Of a DNA stretch of 64,000 nucleotides, positions 1 through 8,704 are shown in pieces. Below the pieces are notes generated by a model, which was given only the letters and a program-made list of their open reading frames with translations, was not told where the DNA came from and ran no database searches. The stretch is from Ralstonia sp. 25mfcol4.1 (lineage in GTDB: Bacteria; Pseudomonadota; Gammaproteobacteria; Burkholderiales; Burkholderiaceae). The DNA lies in assembly GCF_900104095.1 (NCBI RefSeq), contig NZ_FNJO01000016.1, positions 85,489 to 149,488 of the forward strand. Reading direction: 5' to 3'. The position numbers and the translations under genes were made by a program. Position 1 is the first letter of the stretch, and each line of letters starts with the position of its first letter.

Positions 1-710
1 CGCACCTTGTGCAGCGGCAGGCCCAGCACCTCGGCCATGATGCCGCGCACCATGAACGCGGTCTGCGTCGAGATCCACACCGTCAGGTTGCCGTTACCGT
101 CCCACTTGCAGGTCAGCACGTTCGGTTCCATGTAGGCCGGCGTGGGACGGCCGCCTTCGTACACGCCTTCGAGGATGAAGTCGGCTTCGGCAAAACCCTT
201 GTCTACGTCGCCACGCTCGATCTTGACCGGCGGCAGCACAAGGTTCCCGCCCGGTTCGCGGTCGTGGATCAGCGCGGCGCCTGGCGCGGTCGCATCTTCC
301 ACAGTGAAGAGCGCCGGCAGGGCTTCGTACTCGACCTGGATCAGTTCGATGGCGCGCGCCGCGATGTCCTCGCTGGTGGCCGCAACGGCCGCGACACCTT
401 CTCCCCAGTAGCGGACCTTGTTGTCCAGGATGTACTGGTCGCCGGTGACTGACGCCGAGCGCGGATGTGGCGATCCCGCGTGCAGCACGCGCGGCACGTT
501 TTCATGCGTGAGGATTGCTTTGACACCCGGCAGCGCCAGCGCGGCCGAAGTATCGATGCTGACGATGCGCGCGTGTGCCACGTTGCATCGCTTGAGCTTG
601 GCGTGCAACAGGCCAGCCATCGGCATGTCCGATACGTACTTGGCGTTGCCGGTGACCTTGTCCAGCAGGTCGGCGCGCTTGACGCTGTGTCCAATCACGG
701 CGTGGGTCAT
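1..710 (-). CDS. Xanthine dehydrogenase-family Mo-binding subunit, partial
   Basis: This is the N-terminal ~236 residues of the large catalytic subunit of a molybdenum hydroxylase; the rest lies beyond the left edge. The reading begins MTHAVIGHSVKRADLLDKVTG, the typical opening of CoxL/HcrA-type subunits, followed by the a/b-hammerhead region (residues ~20-130). The start overlaps the stop of the upstream 2Fe-2S subunit in an ATGA arrangement, so the two are translationally coupled. It is third in a FAD, Fe-S, Mo operon. The substrate cannot be read because the Mo-binding and active-site part is missing. Family knowledge: such enzymes hydroxylate N-heterocycles, aldehydes, CO or aromatic CoA esters. 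Confidence 0.9.
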   Translation of the reverse strand, partial: MTHAVIGHSVKRADLLDKVTGNAKYVSDMPMAGLLHAKLKRCNVAHARIVSIDTSAALALPGVKAILTHENVPRVLHAGSPHPRSASVTGDQYILDNKVRYWGEGVAAVAATSEDIAARAIELIQVEYEALPALFTVEDATAPGAALIHDREPGGNLVLPPVKIERGDVDKGFAEADFILEGVYEGGRPTPAYMEPNVLTCKWDGNGNLTVWISTQTAFMVRGIMAEVLGLPLHKV

Positions 711-1222
711 CGTGCGTTCTCCGTCAGTGCGTGAGCGGCGTCGCCGTCTGGATGGCGCATGGCCTCGGCCGTCCGTTCCACAGCTTCGATGATCCTGGTG
801 TAGCCCGTGCAGCGGCAGATGTTGCCCGAGATGGCAAAGCGGATTTCCTGCCGCGTGGGCTGCGGGTTGGCATCGAGCAATGCCTTGATGGCCACGATGA
901 AGCCAGGTGTGCAGAAACCGCATTGCGCTGCACCGCAGCGCATAAACTGTTCCTGAATCGGATGCACCTCGTCTGCGGCGGGCTGGATGCCTTCGATCGT
1001 GACGATCTTGCGGCCGTGGGCTTCGGGCGCCAGCATCAGGCAACTGTTCATCGGCATGCCGTCAACCAGGATCGTGCACGATCCGCATTCGCCCACATCG
1101 CAGCCCTTCTTTGTACCAGTAAGTCCGGCGTCGGCGCGCAGCGCATCCAGCAATGTACTGTTGGGTTCCACGGCAAGCTCGCGGACTTCGCCGTTGATAT
1201 CCACTTCGATCAGTTTGCGCAT
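707..1222 (-). CDS. (2Fe-2S)-binding subunit of molybdenum hydroxylase
   Basis: A 171-residue small subunit carrying two [2Fe-2S] clusters that pass electrons from the Mo site to FAD. The plant-ferredoxin-type cluster uses C41, C46, C49 and C61. The second cluster, in the C-terminal four-helix domain, uses C96/C101/C104 (CGFC) and C136/C138 (ICRC). Length matches CoxS/HcrC/IorA-type subunits. The start MRKLIEVDINGE overlaps the FAD-subunit stop by one base and its stop overlaps the Mo-subunit start, so all three are coupled. Longer upstream readings in this frame run inside the FAD gene and are not needed. Confidence 0.95.
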   Translation of the reverse strand: MRKLIEVDINGEVRELAVEPNSTLLDALRADAGLTGTKKGCDVGECGSCTILVDGMPMNSCLMLAPEAHGRKIVTIEGIQPAADEVHPIQEQFMRCGAAQCGFCTPGFIVAIKALLDANPQPTRQEIRFAISGNICRCTGYTRIIEAVERTAEAMRHPDGDAAHALTENAR

Positions 1223-2082
1223 CACAGTGTCTCCAGGGCTTGGGCGATGGCGCGGCGTGTCAGCACCCCCACCATCTCGCGGCGATATTCGGCGCTTGCG
1301 CGCACGTCGCTGATCGGCCGTGCATCTTCCATGGCGGCATGCGCGGCCTGCAGAATCAGCGCGTCGGTGACGGGGCGATGGCGCAGCACCGCTTCGGCAT
1401 GTCGTGCCCGAATTGGCGTGGGACCGACTGCGGCAAGCACGATCCCAACGTCGGTGCAATGCCCGCGATCCACCGTGATTGACACGGCCACGCCGACGGT
1501 CGCCAGTTCCATCTGTACGCGCCGTCCGTGCTTAATGTACGCCTTGCCGGTGTGCGGGGCCGGCGCGGGAATGGTGATGCGCGACACCAGCTCATCTGGC
1601 GCAAGGGCGGTCTTGCCGGCGCCAGTCACGAAGTCTTCCACGGACATCGAACGCGAGCCTTGCAGGCCGTACAGATGCACCGACGCGTTGTCGGCGATCA
1701 GTGGCGCGAGCAAATCGGCCGACGGCGATGCGCGGCACACATTGCCCACCACGGTGGCGCGGTTGCGTACCTGGATCGAGGCGAAGTCCGTGACGGCCCT
1801 GGCCAGGCTGGCGTAGTGACGACGCACCGCATACGACGTTTCCACCTCGCGCGTGGTAACCAGCGCGCCGATGCGCAGGCCATCAGCGAGATCGAATGCA
1901 AGCACGTCCATGCCGGGAATTTTCTTGATGTTGATGACGTGCGAGGGCTGGCGATGCGATTCCTTGATCTGCACGAGCAGGTCGGTGCCGCCGGCCAGCA
2001 CGCTGGCGCCACCGCCACAGCGATGCAGCAGCGCCGCGGCCTCTGCAAGCGTGGCGGGTTCGAGATATTCAAACGCTCTCAT
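1222..2082 (-). CDS. FAD-binding subunit of molybdenum hydroxylase (CoxM-like)
   Basis: A 286-residue medium subunit of the CoxM/xanthine dehydrogenase FAD family. The pyrophosphate-binding LAGGTDLLVQIK lies near residue 34, and the second FAD motif, GNVCRASPSADLLAPL, lies near residue 118. A CO-dehydrogenase flavoprotein C-terminal domain follows. The start was set at MRAFEYLEP because an AGGAG ribosome-binding site sits just upstream; longer in-frame starts lack family homology. It is the first gene of the FAD, 2Fe-2S, Mo operon. The divergent LysR gene at 2264 is the likely regulator. CoxM-S-L order is common in catabolic hydroxylases of unknown substrate. Confidence 0.93.
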   Translation of the reverse strand: MRAFEYLEPATLAEAAALLHRCGGGASVLAGGTDLLVQIKESHRQPSHVINIKKIPGMDVLAFDLADGLRIGALVTTREVETSYAVRRHYASLARAVTDFASIQVRNRATVVGNVCRASPSADLLAPLIADNASVHLYGLQGSRSMSVEDFVTGAGKTALAPDELVSRITIPAPAPHTGKAYIKHGRRVQMELATVGVAVSITVDRGHCTDVGIVLAAVGPTPIRARHAEAVLRHRPVTDALILQAAHAAMEDARPISDVRASAEYRREMVGVLTRRAIAQALETL

Positions 2083-2263
2083 CTTCGGCTCCTGTGGGAT
2101 GCTTGCGGCCCGTGCGGGGCGTGCATTTGCCGCTGACCGTGCCTCGATCATGGTGGGCGAGCCGTCATCGGTAAATACCCATAATCGGATTTATTCATCG
2201 TGTTACCCTTTGAATCACTGCCAAGCCGACGCCGTTACGGCGCACCACAGAGCAGGGGGAGAC

Positions 2264-3175
2264 ATGCCAGTCAACATGAACGTATCGCTGCGGCAGCTGC
2301 GCGCCTTCGTGGCCGTCGCCGAGGAATTGCATTTCACGCGCGCGGCGGAAAAGCTGAACCTATCGCAGTCGTCGGTCAGCGCGCTGATCCAGGAACTGGA
2401 AGGCAACCTGGGCATCAAGCTGTTCGACCGCCATACGCGCCTGATGCAAATCACGCAAGCCGGCGCGGAGTTGCTGCCAATGGTCAGGAAGGCCGTGGCC
2501 GACATCGACAGCGTGATCGACAGTTCCGCCGAGTTGCGCTCACTTGGCCGCGGCCGTGTGTCGATTGCCGCGTCGTCGATCCAGGCGGCACTGATGCTGC
2601 CGCGTTTCATTCGCGAGTTCTGCGTGGGCCATCCCGGCGTGAAAGTGGAGCTGCACGACGTGGCCGAGGACGAAGTGCCGCGCATGGTCAGCGCGGGCGA
2701 GGTCGACTTCGGCATCGGCACGATCCCGGAAGGTCAGCCCGATCTCAGTGCCCATCGGCTATCTTCCGACGCATTCGTGATCGTGATGCTGCCCAGCCAT
2801 CCGCTGGCTCGCCGGCGAGAACTGACGTGGGAAGACGTGGCGAAGCTGCCGGTGATCGGGCCGCACCGCGGCAATCCCATTCGCGACTGCCTGGACGCCG
2901 CACTCGCCACGCGCGGCATTTCGCTGTCGCGTGTGCACGAGGTGTTCCTGCCGCTGACCATGGTGGGCATGGTCGATGCCGGATTAGGCGTCGCAGTGAT
3001 GAGCACGGCTGTCACGCGGCTGACGTCGGCGCTGGGTCTCGTGACCGTCATGCCGCAAGACCCTGTCATTTCGCGCGACATCAGCCTCCTGATGCATGCG
3101 GACCGATCGCTGTCCCCATCCGCGCAATCGTTTCGGGATCTGCTGATGCGACATCGGAGCGATCTGGGGAAATAG
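2264..3175 (+). CDS. LysR-family transcriptional regulator
   Basis: A 303-residue LysR-type regulator. The winged HTH occupies residues ~5-64 (SLRQLRAFVAVAEELHFTRA, then LSQSSVSALIQELE), and the remainder is a periplasmic-binding-protein-like effector domain. The start MPVNMNVSL follows a GGGGGA ribosome-binding site; longer in-frame readings extend into the divergent gene. It is transcribed divergently from the molybdenum hydroxylase operon across ~180 bases, and faces the NCS2 permease gene tail to tail. By position it probably controls the hydroxylase genes, perhaps with the permease/decarboxylase genes beyond. Its inducer is not evident. Confidence 0.93.
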   Translation: MPVNMNVSLRQLRAFVAVAEELHFTRAAEKLNLSQSSVSALIQELEGNLGIKLFDRHTRLMQITQAGAELLPMVRKAVADIDSVIDSSAELRSLGRGRVSIAASSIQAALMLPRFIREFCVGHPGVKVELHDVAEDEVPRMVSAGEVDFGIGTIPEGQPDLSAHRLSSDAFVIVMLPSHPLARRRELTWEDVAKLPVIGPHRGNPIRDCLDAALATRGISLSRVHEVFLPLTMVGMVDAGLGVAVMSTAVTRLTSALGLVTVMPQDPVISRDISLLMHADRSLSPSAQSFRDLLMRHRSDLGK

Positions 3176-3274
3176 AGCGGACGCGACTGTTGCCACGGCG
3201 TGGCTTCGCGCCACCGCGCCCGCTCTTCCCCGCTACGCTTTTGTTCGCGGGAGAACAGCCGAAACCACCAACCG

Positions 3275-4663
3275 CTACGCCACCTTCTTCGCCAGAATCT
3301 GCGGGGCATCTTCGGCGCGTACGTTGAACAGCAGGTTCAGCAGCACCGCGCACAATGTGCCGAGCAGGATGCCGTTCTGGCAAAACTTGGCCAGCAGTTC
3401 GGGCAATTGCGCGAAGAACCTGTCGGCCACCAACGGGATCATGCCTAGCGCCACGCTCACGGCAACGATGTACGCGTTCTTCTTGTTTTCTACGAAATCC
3501 ACGTGTGCGAGTATGCGCACGCCCGTGGCCGCGACCATGCCGAACATCACCAGCGCTGCGCCTCCCAGCACATATTGCGGAATCGACGCGGCAAAGAATG
3601 CGAGCTTGGGCAGGCAGCCCAGCACGATCAGGATGCCGCCCGCCGTGGCGCATACCCAGCGGCTGCGCACGCCGGTCACCTGCACCAGCCCCACGTTCTG
3701 CGCATATGACGTGTAGGTGAACGTATTGAACACGGCGCCCACCAACGCGCCTACACCGTCGGCGCGCAGGCCGCGCGCCAGATCGTCGGGCGTGACGGGA
3801 CGTTCCACGATTTCGCCCAGCGCCAGGAACTGGCCCACGCCTTCGATCATGATCACCACCATGACCACGCACAGCGTGATCGACGTCATGAGGTCGAAGG
3901 TGGGCCATCCGAAGTGGAATGGCGTGATCAGCGCCACCCAGTCGGCCGCATGCACGCCGGCAAACGTGACCTTGCCCAGCGCCACCGCGATCGCAAATCC
4001 CACCGTGATGCCGATCAGCACCGCGATGTTGCAGAGGAAGCCCTTGAAGAACGCGATCATGCAGAGCACCGTCAGCAACACCACGGCTGCGATGCCGATA
4101 TGCAAGGGCAAGCCATATGCGGGATTGGGCACGGGGCCTGCGGGCGTGTTCAGCGTGGGGTTGCCGCCGGCTGCCCAGTTCACCCCCACACGCATCAGCG
4201 AAATGCCGATGACCAGGACCACGGTGCCGGTCACCACAGGTGGAAACCAGCGGATGAGCCGGCTTACGTACGGTGCAGCCAGGAATGTGAACACGCCGGC
4301 CACCATCACTGCCCCAAAAACGGCTGGCAGCCCCAGCGACGGGTTCGAGCCGGTGGCGATGATCGGCGCGATGGCCGTGAAAGTGACGCCCATCATCACA
4401 GGCAGGCGGATGCCGATCTTCCCGATGCCGATGCTCTGGATCATCGTGACCAGGCCGCAGCAGAACAGGTCCGCCGCGATCAGGAACGCAATCTGGTCCT
4501 TGGGCAGATGCAGCGCGCCGCCGATGATCAGCGGCACCGCAATCGCGCCCGCGTACATCACGAGCACATGTTGCAGTCCAAGCGCGGCCAGCCTGAGCGG
4601 GGGCAAGACTTCATCCACCGGGTGCACCGTCTCGATCCGGTGCCGATTGGGGTTGGGGGCCAT
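3275..4663 (-). CDS. NCS2-family nucleobase:cation symporter
   Basis: A 462-residue integral membrane permease of the nucleobase-ascorbate/NCS2 (uracil-xanthine permease) family. Family knowledge: these import uracil, xanthine or uric acid with protons or sodium. The N-terminus (LRLAALGLQHVLVMYAGAIAVP) is the classic first helix, and the signature QNVGLVQVTGVRSR lies near residue 318. About 12-14 hydrophobic segments are visible. It lies 219 bases downstream of the UbiD-family gene on the same strand, so it may be the last gene of an amidohydrolase/decarboxylase operon. That suggests the imported compound is a nucleobase-like heterocycle, but this is only inference. Confidence 0.93.
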   Translation of the reverse strand: MAPNPNRHRIETVHPVDEVLPPLRLAALGLQHVLVMYAGAIAVPLIIGGALHLPKDQIAFLIAADLFCCGLVTMIQSIGIGKIGIRLPVMMGVTFTAIAPIIATGSNPSLGLPAVFGAVMVAGVFTFLAAPYVSRLIRWFPPVVTGTVVLVIGISLMRVGVNWAAGGNPTLNTPAGPVPNPAYGLPLHIGIAAVVLLTVLCMIAFFKGFLCNIAVLIGITVGFAIAVALGKVTFAGVHAADWVALITPFHFGWPTFDLMTSITLCVVMVVIMIEGVGQFLALGEIVERPVTPDDLARGLRADGVGALVGAVFNTFTYTSYAQNVGLVQVTGVRSRWVCATAGGILIVLGCLPKLAFFAASIPQYVLGGAALVMFGMVAATGVRILAHVDFVENKKNAYIVAVSVALGMIPLVADRFFAQLPELLAKFCQNGILLGTLCAVLLNLLFNVRAEDAPQILAKKVA

Positions 4664-4882
4664 GCTGTCTCCTTCGTCTTCCAGGCCGGTACTGCCCGCG
4701 TGGTGGTTCGGAAAGGGAAGAGCAGCTGCAGCCCACGTGGGCTATGCCACGTTCTCCCGCCACCTGCGTGTCGTTGTCAGGGCAGCATGCCAGCGACCGG
4801 ACATTGGGTAAATGGGGCGTTTGGATGAATGGATCGGGTAGCCCGATCAATGCCGCACGCCGTGGATGGTTGAATGCGTGAC

Positions 4883-6325
4883 TCAGTGTTTTCCCGTATC
4901 GATGCGCGCAAGCAGCGCGGCGGCGCGCGCCATCGCATCGTCATCGATCCGTGCGCGGACGCCGTCGAAGTTTGGCCCGCGCGTGGCGTCGAGTCCCATA
5001 CGCGAAGTGGTGCCGACACCCGAAGCCGACGGGTCCAGCGCGCTGCCGGGCAAGCCGTCCACGATCACCACGTCCAGATGCGGCTGCAGATGCGTAGCCA
5101 TGGCCCATAGCACCTGCTCGTCGTTCGTGATGTCGACGTCGTGGTCCACGGCGACCACGGTCTTCAGGTACGGATCCCAGCCAAGGAGGCCCAGCATGAC
5201 CTGGCGTGCTTCTCCCGGGCGCGACTGGCGCAGCGCCACGTAAGCATGAAAATGCGTGCCGGAGCTGGGGTAGTGCACGGAAGTGACGGAGGGAAAGCGA
5301 TCCTTGAGCTTTTCCACCATCTCCGATTCGCGCGGAATGCGACCGAGGTTCAAATGCTCGGAAGAATTGCCGCCGACCACGTCGACCAGCCACGCGTCGG
5401 TGCGTCGCATCACGGTTTCCACGCGCAGCAGGTTGTTGGTGGAGCGATCGGACGAGTAGCCGGTAAACTCGCCGAACGGCCCTTCGTCCACACGCGCGCC
5501 GGGATCAAGCACCCCTTCGAGGACGATTTCCGCATGTGCCGGCACCTCGATGCCGTATCGCGGGGTGCGCACGACGTCAAGCGGTGCACCGAACAGTCCG
5601 CCCGCCACCTGCCGCTCATCCACGCCATAGGGCAGACGTGCGGCGCCAGCCAGCATGAACAACGGATGCGCGCCGATCACCATGGCCACCGGCAGCGGCC
5701 TGCCCAGTTCGGCCGCACGCTGGTACATCCGCCACAAGTGGCCGCGCGAATGCAGGCTCGTGGCAATCTCGTTTGGCGAATGCAGCATCGAACGGTGGTA
5801 GCTGGCGTTGCCGATGCCCAGCTCCCGGTCTTCGGCGATCAGGATGGCGTTTGTGATATACGGCCCGCGATCTGTGGCGAAGTGCCGGATGGCAGGCAGG
5901 GTGGTCAGGTCCACATGTTCCTGCACGATGCCGGTTACTTCGCCTGAATCGAGCACCCGTGGCAACAGCAGGCGTCGCGCGCGCGCCTGGTATTCAGCGT
6001 GGATGCCGGCGGGCGAGACACCTCCAAGCATACGTCCCACGCGTTCGCGTGACGCGAACAGGTTGGTGACCAACGGTGTGCCTAACGCAGTCACGTCGTC
6101 AAACCTCACTATGGGATGACGCTGTTGGGCGGCCAGCGCCCATACCAGCGCGGAGGGGTCCTGGTTGGCGGTGACCGGCTCGCGCACGGTCAGGACATCG
6201 TCGGGAAATGCCGCGCAATAGGCGGCCAGGAAAGTGTGAAAGTCCTGCGAGGTGTCTTCGAACACCGGGCCGGATCCCTGACCGGTATGTCGGTCGATAC
6301 CTGGCAGGGAAGTCGAGGCAGTCAT
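4883..6325 (-). CDS. UbiD-family (prFMN-dependent) decarboxylase
   Basis: A 480-residue UbiD/phenylphosphate carboxylase family member. These use prenylated FMN to decarboxylate, or sometimes carboxylate, aromatic and unsaturated acids. Supporting motifs are EGPFGEFTGY, holding the catalytic Glu-Arg-Glu region, and DHDVDITNDEQVLWAMATH in the C-terminal half. The start MTASTSLPG has a GGAG eight bases upstream; a longer in-frame start is less likely. No UbiX-type prenyltransferase is encoded in the window, so the cofactor must come from elsewhere. It lies between two amidohydrolases and an NCS2 permease, fitting a decarboxylation step after ring hydrolysis or hydroxylation. Confidence 0.9.
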   Translation of the reverse strand: MTASTSLPGIDRHTGQGSGPVFEDTSQDFHTFLAAYCAAFPDDVLTVREPVTANQDPSALVWALAAQQRHPIVRFDDVTALGTPLVTNLFASRERVGRMLGGVSPAGIHAEYQARARRLLLPRVLDSGEVTGIVQEHVDLTTLPAIRHFATDRGPYITNAILIAEDRELGIGNASYHRSMLHSPNEIATSLHSRGHLWRMYQRAAELGRPLPVAMVIGAHPLFMLAGAARLPYGVDERQVAGGLFGAPLDVVRTPRYGIEVPAHAEIVLEGVLDPGARVDEGPFGEFTGYSSDRSTNNLLRVETVMRRTDAWLVDVVGGNSSEHLNLGRIPRESEMVEKLKDRFPSVTSVHYPSSGTHFHAYVALRQSRPGEARQVMLGLLGWDPYLKTVVAVDHDVDITNDEQVLWAMATHLQPHLDVVIVDGLPGSALDPSASGVGTTSRMGLDATRGPNFDGVRARIDDDAMARAAALLARIDTGKH

Positions 6326-6450
6326 GGCATGGCTCCGCTTGGGATACTTCAACGGGACACCGTTGCCGCGCACGGGCGCGGGCGTCGAGGTTGACGACGC
6401 GCCCGTGTGTGACCAGACGGGAAAGTGAAACGTCAGTTGCTGCGGCCGGA

Positions 6451-7374
6451 TCAGGCGTAGATGTGCTTGCTGGCGTAGGTGTCGTTCAGGCGTACCTGAG
6501 CTTCTTCCTGCGTTTTCGGCGGCGGCGTGGTCTCGATGCCAACCAGCCGGGCAATGTTGTTGCCCATGTAGTCCTCCAGGCCGTCCTCATCGAGATCCAT
6601 GCCTTGGGGCGCAGGGCCGCAAAGCATTTCCAGTTCGCGCAGCCACATGCCGGGTTCGTTCGGCGGCGTGTCGGTGCCGAAGACGATCTTGTCCCGCGGC
6701 AACTGGCGTGCGAACTCGACAATACGCGACTGGAAGCACCAGCCCGATTCGCAGTAGACGTTCGGCGTGTCCATGGCCATCCAGAACGCCTCGAACGAGT
6801 AGTTGCCGCCGGTCTGGATGCCGAAGTGCCCGATGATGAAATTGACCATCGGAAATTCGCGGATGACCGGATAGAACATGGTCGGAATGGTGTAGGGTCC
6901 GTCGCCGGTATGGATCAGCACCACGATGTTGTACCTGGCGCAGACCTTCATGGCGGGACGCAGCCAGTCCAGTGCGCGATCCGGCCGGTAGCCGTGCATG
7001 TTGGCATGCAGCTTGAGCATCTTGAAACCGTATTCCTTGACGTGGAATTCCAGCTCCTGTGCGCCTTCTTCCGGGCCCCACCGCGGGTTGAACGTGAAGT
7101 TGCCGATGAAGCGGTCCGGATACTTTTGGCACAAGCTGGCCACGTAGGCCATGTAGTCGCGAATGCCCTCGCGGCCGCGGCGGTTGCCGTCGCGATAGCC
7201 GGTGTTGCCCGGCGGCGGCTGGATGAAACCCATGTCGATGCGGCGCGGCTTGCCGTTGATGATGTAGGGGCCGTCCATCATCTTGAGCAGGCGTTCGCCG
7301 GTGAAGGGCTCGCCCGTGTGTCGCCAGGCTTCGTCGACAAGGTTGGTCGGGTGCAGGTGGGTGTCGATGATCAT
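6451..7374 (-). CDS. Amidohydrolase-2 family metalloenzyme (complete metal site)
   Basis: A 307-residue TIM-barrel protein of the amidohydrolase-2 family (ACMSD, gamma-resorcylate decarboxylase and related hydrolases). The metal ligands are all recognisable: H6 and H8 (DTHLHPT), K121/H123 (KLHANMH), H155 (IHTGDGP), H183 (IGHFGIQ) and D235 (FGTDTPP). It is about 60% identical by eye to the adjacent upstream gene, which lacks the HxH motif, so the two are tandem duplicates and may form one heteromeric enzyme. The UbiD gene follows after 125 bases on the same strand. The reaction could be hydrolysis or non-oxidative decarboxylation; the sequence does not decide. Confidence 0.9.
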   Translation of the reverse strand: MIIDTHLHPTNLVDEAWRHTGEPFTGERLLKMMDGPYIINGKPRRIDMGFIQPPPGNTGYRDGNRRGREGIRDYMAYVASLCQKYPDRFIGNFTFNPRWGPEEGAQELEFHVKEYGFKMLKLHANMHGYRPDRALDWLRPAMKVCARYNIVVLIHTGDGPYTIPTMFYPVIREFPMVNFIIGHFGIQTGGNYSFEAFWMAMDTPNVYCESGWCFQSRIVEFARQLPRDKIVFGTDTPPNEPGMWLRELEMLCGPAPQGMDLDEDGLEDYMGNNIARLVGIETTPPPKTQEEAQVRLNDTYASKHIYA

Positions 7375-7414
7375 GTTCGTATGCTCCGTCGGAATCTCTT
7401 TGGGGTGTCCGCGT

Positions 7415-8317
7415 TCATGCGGCCAGGCGCGCTTTGGCTTCTTCCAGCGAACGCGGCACCGGCGTCGGCTCCAGGCCGATCATGCGGGCGACGTTGTTGC
7501 CGAGGTAATCCTCGAGCATGTCTTCATCGAGATTGAGTCCCTGGGGCGGCTCGAAGCACAGCACCTCCAGCAGACGCAGCCACATGCCTGGTTCGTTCGG
7601 AGGCGTGTCCGAGCCGAACAGGATCTTGTGCTTCGGGAGCACCTTCGCGAATTCGACGATCCGGGATTGCAGGCACCAGCCGGATTCGCAATAGACGTTA
7701 GGCATGTCCATGGCCATCTGAAACGGCTCGAAGCAATACACGCCGCCGGTCTGCACGCCAAAATGGGCCATGATGAAGTTGACGGTCGGAAACTCCTTCA
7801 TCATCGGCACCCATTCGGTGGGGATGCTGTACGGGCCGTCGCCAGTGTGCAGCTTCACCAGCACGCCCAGTTCCGCGCATTTCCGCAGGGCGGGGCGCAG
7901 CCAGTCCAGCGCGCGATCCGGCCGGTATGCGTGCATGTTGGCCTGGAACTGCACCATCTTGAAACCGAGCTTCCGCACATAGTGCTCGATCGCATTGACG
8001 CCATTTTCCACGCCGCACCGCGGGTTGTAGACAAAGCAGCCGATGAAGCGGTCCGGATACGTGGCCACCATCTCGCGCGTGTAGGCCATGTAGGCGTCGA
8101 TGGATTCGCCGCCCGATTTCACGCCGTCGGTATAGGTGTAGATCGTGTTGCCTTGCGGCGGCTGGATGAACGCCTTGTCGATGCGGCGCGGCTTGCCGTT
8201 GATCGTGAACGGGCCATCCATCATCTGGATCAGACGCTCGCCGGTAAACGGTTCGCCGTCATGGCGCCAGGCCAGGTCGACCAGATTGGTCGGATAACAG
8301 CTGGTGTCGATGATCAT
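7415..8317 (-). CDS. Amidohydrolase-2 family paralog with degenerate metal site
   Basis: A 300-residue paralog of the next gene, only 40 bases upstream of it. Alignment by eye is essentially gap-free over large blocks (GEPFTGERL, NGKPRRID, YRPDRALDWLRP, VYCESGWC, DTPPNEPGMWLR). The N-terminal HxH motif has become S6-C7-Y8 (DTSCYPT), and the K-L-H motif has become Q123-F-Q125. The later H157 (LHTGDGP), H185 (AHFGVQT) and D237 (FGSDTPP) remain. It may bind one metal, a different metal, or act as a structural or regulatory subunit of its neighbour. It is first in the presumed minus-strand operon continuing into the UbiD and permease genes. Confidence 0.9.
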   Translation of the reverse strand: MIIDTSCYPTNLVDLAWRHDGEPFTGERLIQMMDGPFTINGKPRRIDKAFIQPPQGNTIYTYTDGVKSGGESIDAYMAYTREMVATYPDRFIGCFVYNPRCGVENGVNAIEHYVRKLGFKMVQFQANMHAYRPDRALDWLRPALRKCAELGVLVKLHTGDGPYSIPTEWVPMMKEFPTVNFIMAHFGVQTGGVYCFEPFQMAMDMPNVYCESGWCLQSRIVEFAKVLPKHKILFGSDTPPNEPGMWLRLLEVLCFEPPQGLNLDEDMLEDYLGNNVARMIGLEPTPVPRSLEEAKARLAA

Positions 8318-8704
8318 TGAGATTCCCTAACGATGACTCTGGTGAAAGGCTTGGAGTCTGGTCAGGGGAGGTGGGACCGGTCTGGTCATGGCGCCACTGA
8401 CAGGAACTCCGTCAGTGAGCAATCTCCAGATGAACCTCGCGGCATTGCGCCGCTGCTGTTCGATCGACCGCTTCTACCCACGCGTTCGTTATATAGCCTG
8501 CCGCCCGCAGGCGTCAAGCGCGACTTGTGGTGCGATGCACGAACAGCGAAAGCTGCGTCCCGGCCACGCGGCGGCGCTGTCTACCTGCGCTGGTCGTCGC
8601 TGCGTCGGGGTTTACGCGCAAAAAGGAAATTCCGCTTGAGATATCAGGTAGCTTGATAATACACTGACACCATCGCGAAACCGGATTACCGAGGAGAAGC
8701 AGAG
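8318..8704. promoter_or_regulatory. Divergent intergenic region with candidate MarR-type operator
   Basis: No gene is visible in these 387 bases, which separate the minus-strand amidohydrolase operon from the plus-strand ferulate operon. Near the ferulate operon an inverted repeat TATCA-N7-TGATA lies at 8642-8658. It overlaps a possible promoter: TTGAGA at 8636 and TAATAC at 8657, with a short spacing. The ech ribosome-binding site (GAGGAGA) follows. The repeat is a reasonable operator for the MarR-family protein encoded at 20828-21331; this is inference. Confidence 0.4.

Noticed and set aside
4664..4882. Promoter between UbiD and NCS2 permease genes
   Set aside because: The 219-base gap could hold a separate promoter for the permease, but no convincing -35/-10 pair or operator could be read, so no site is called.
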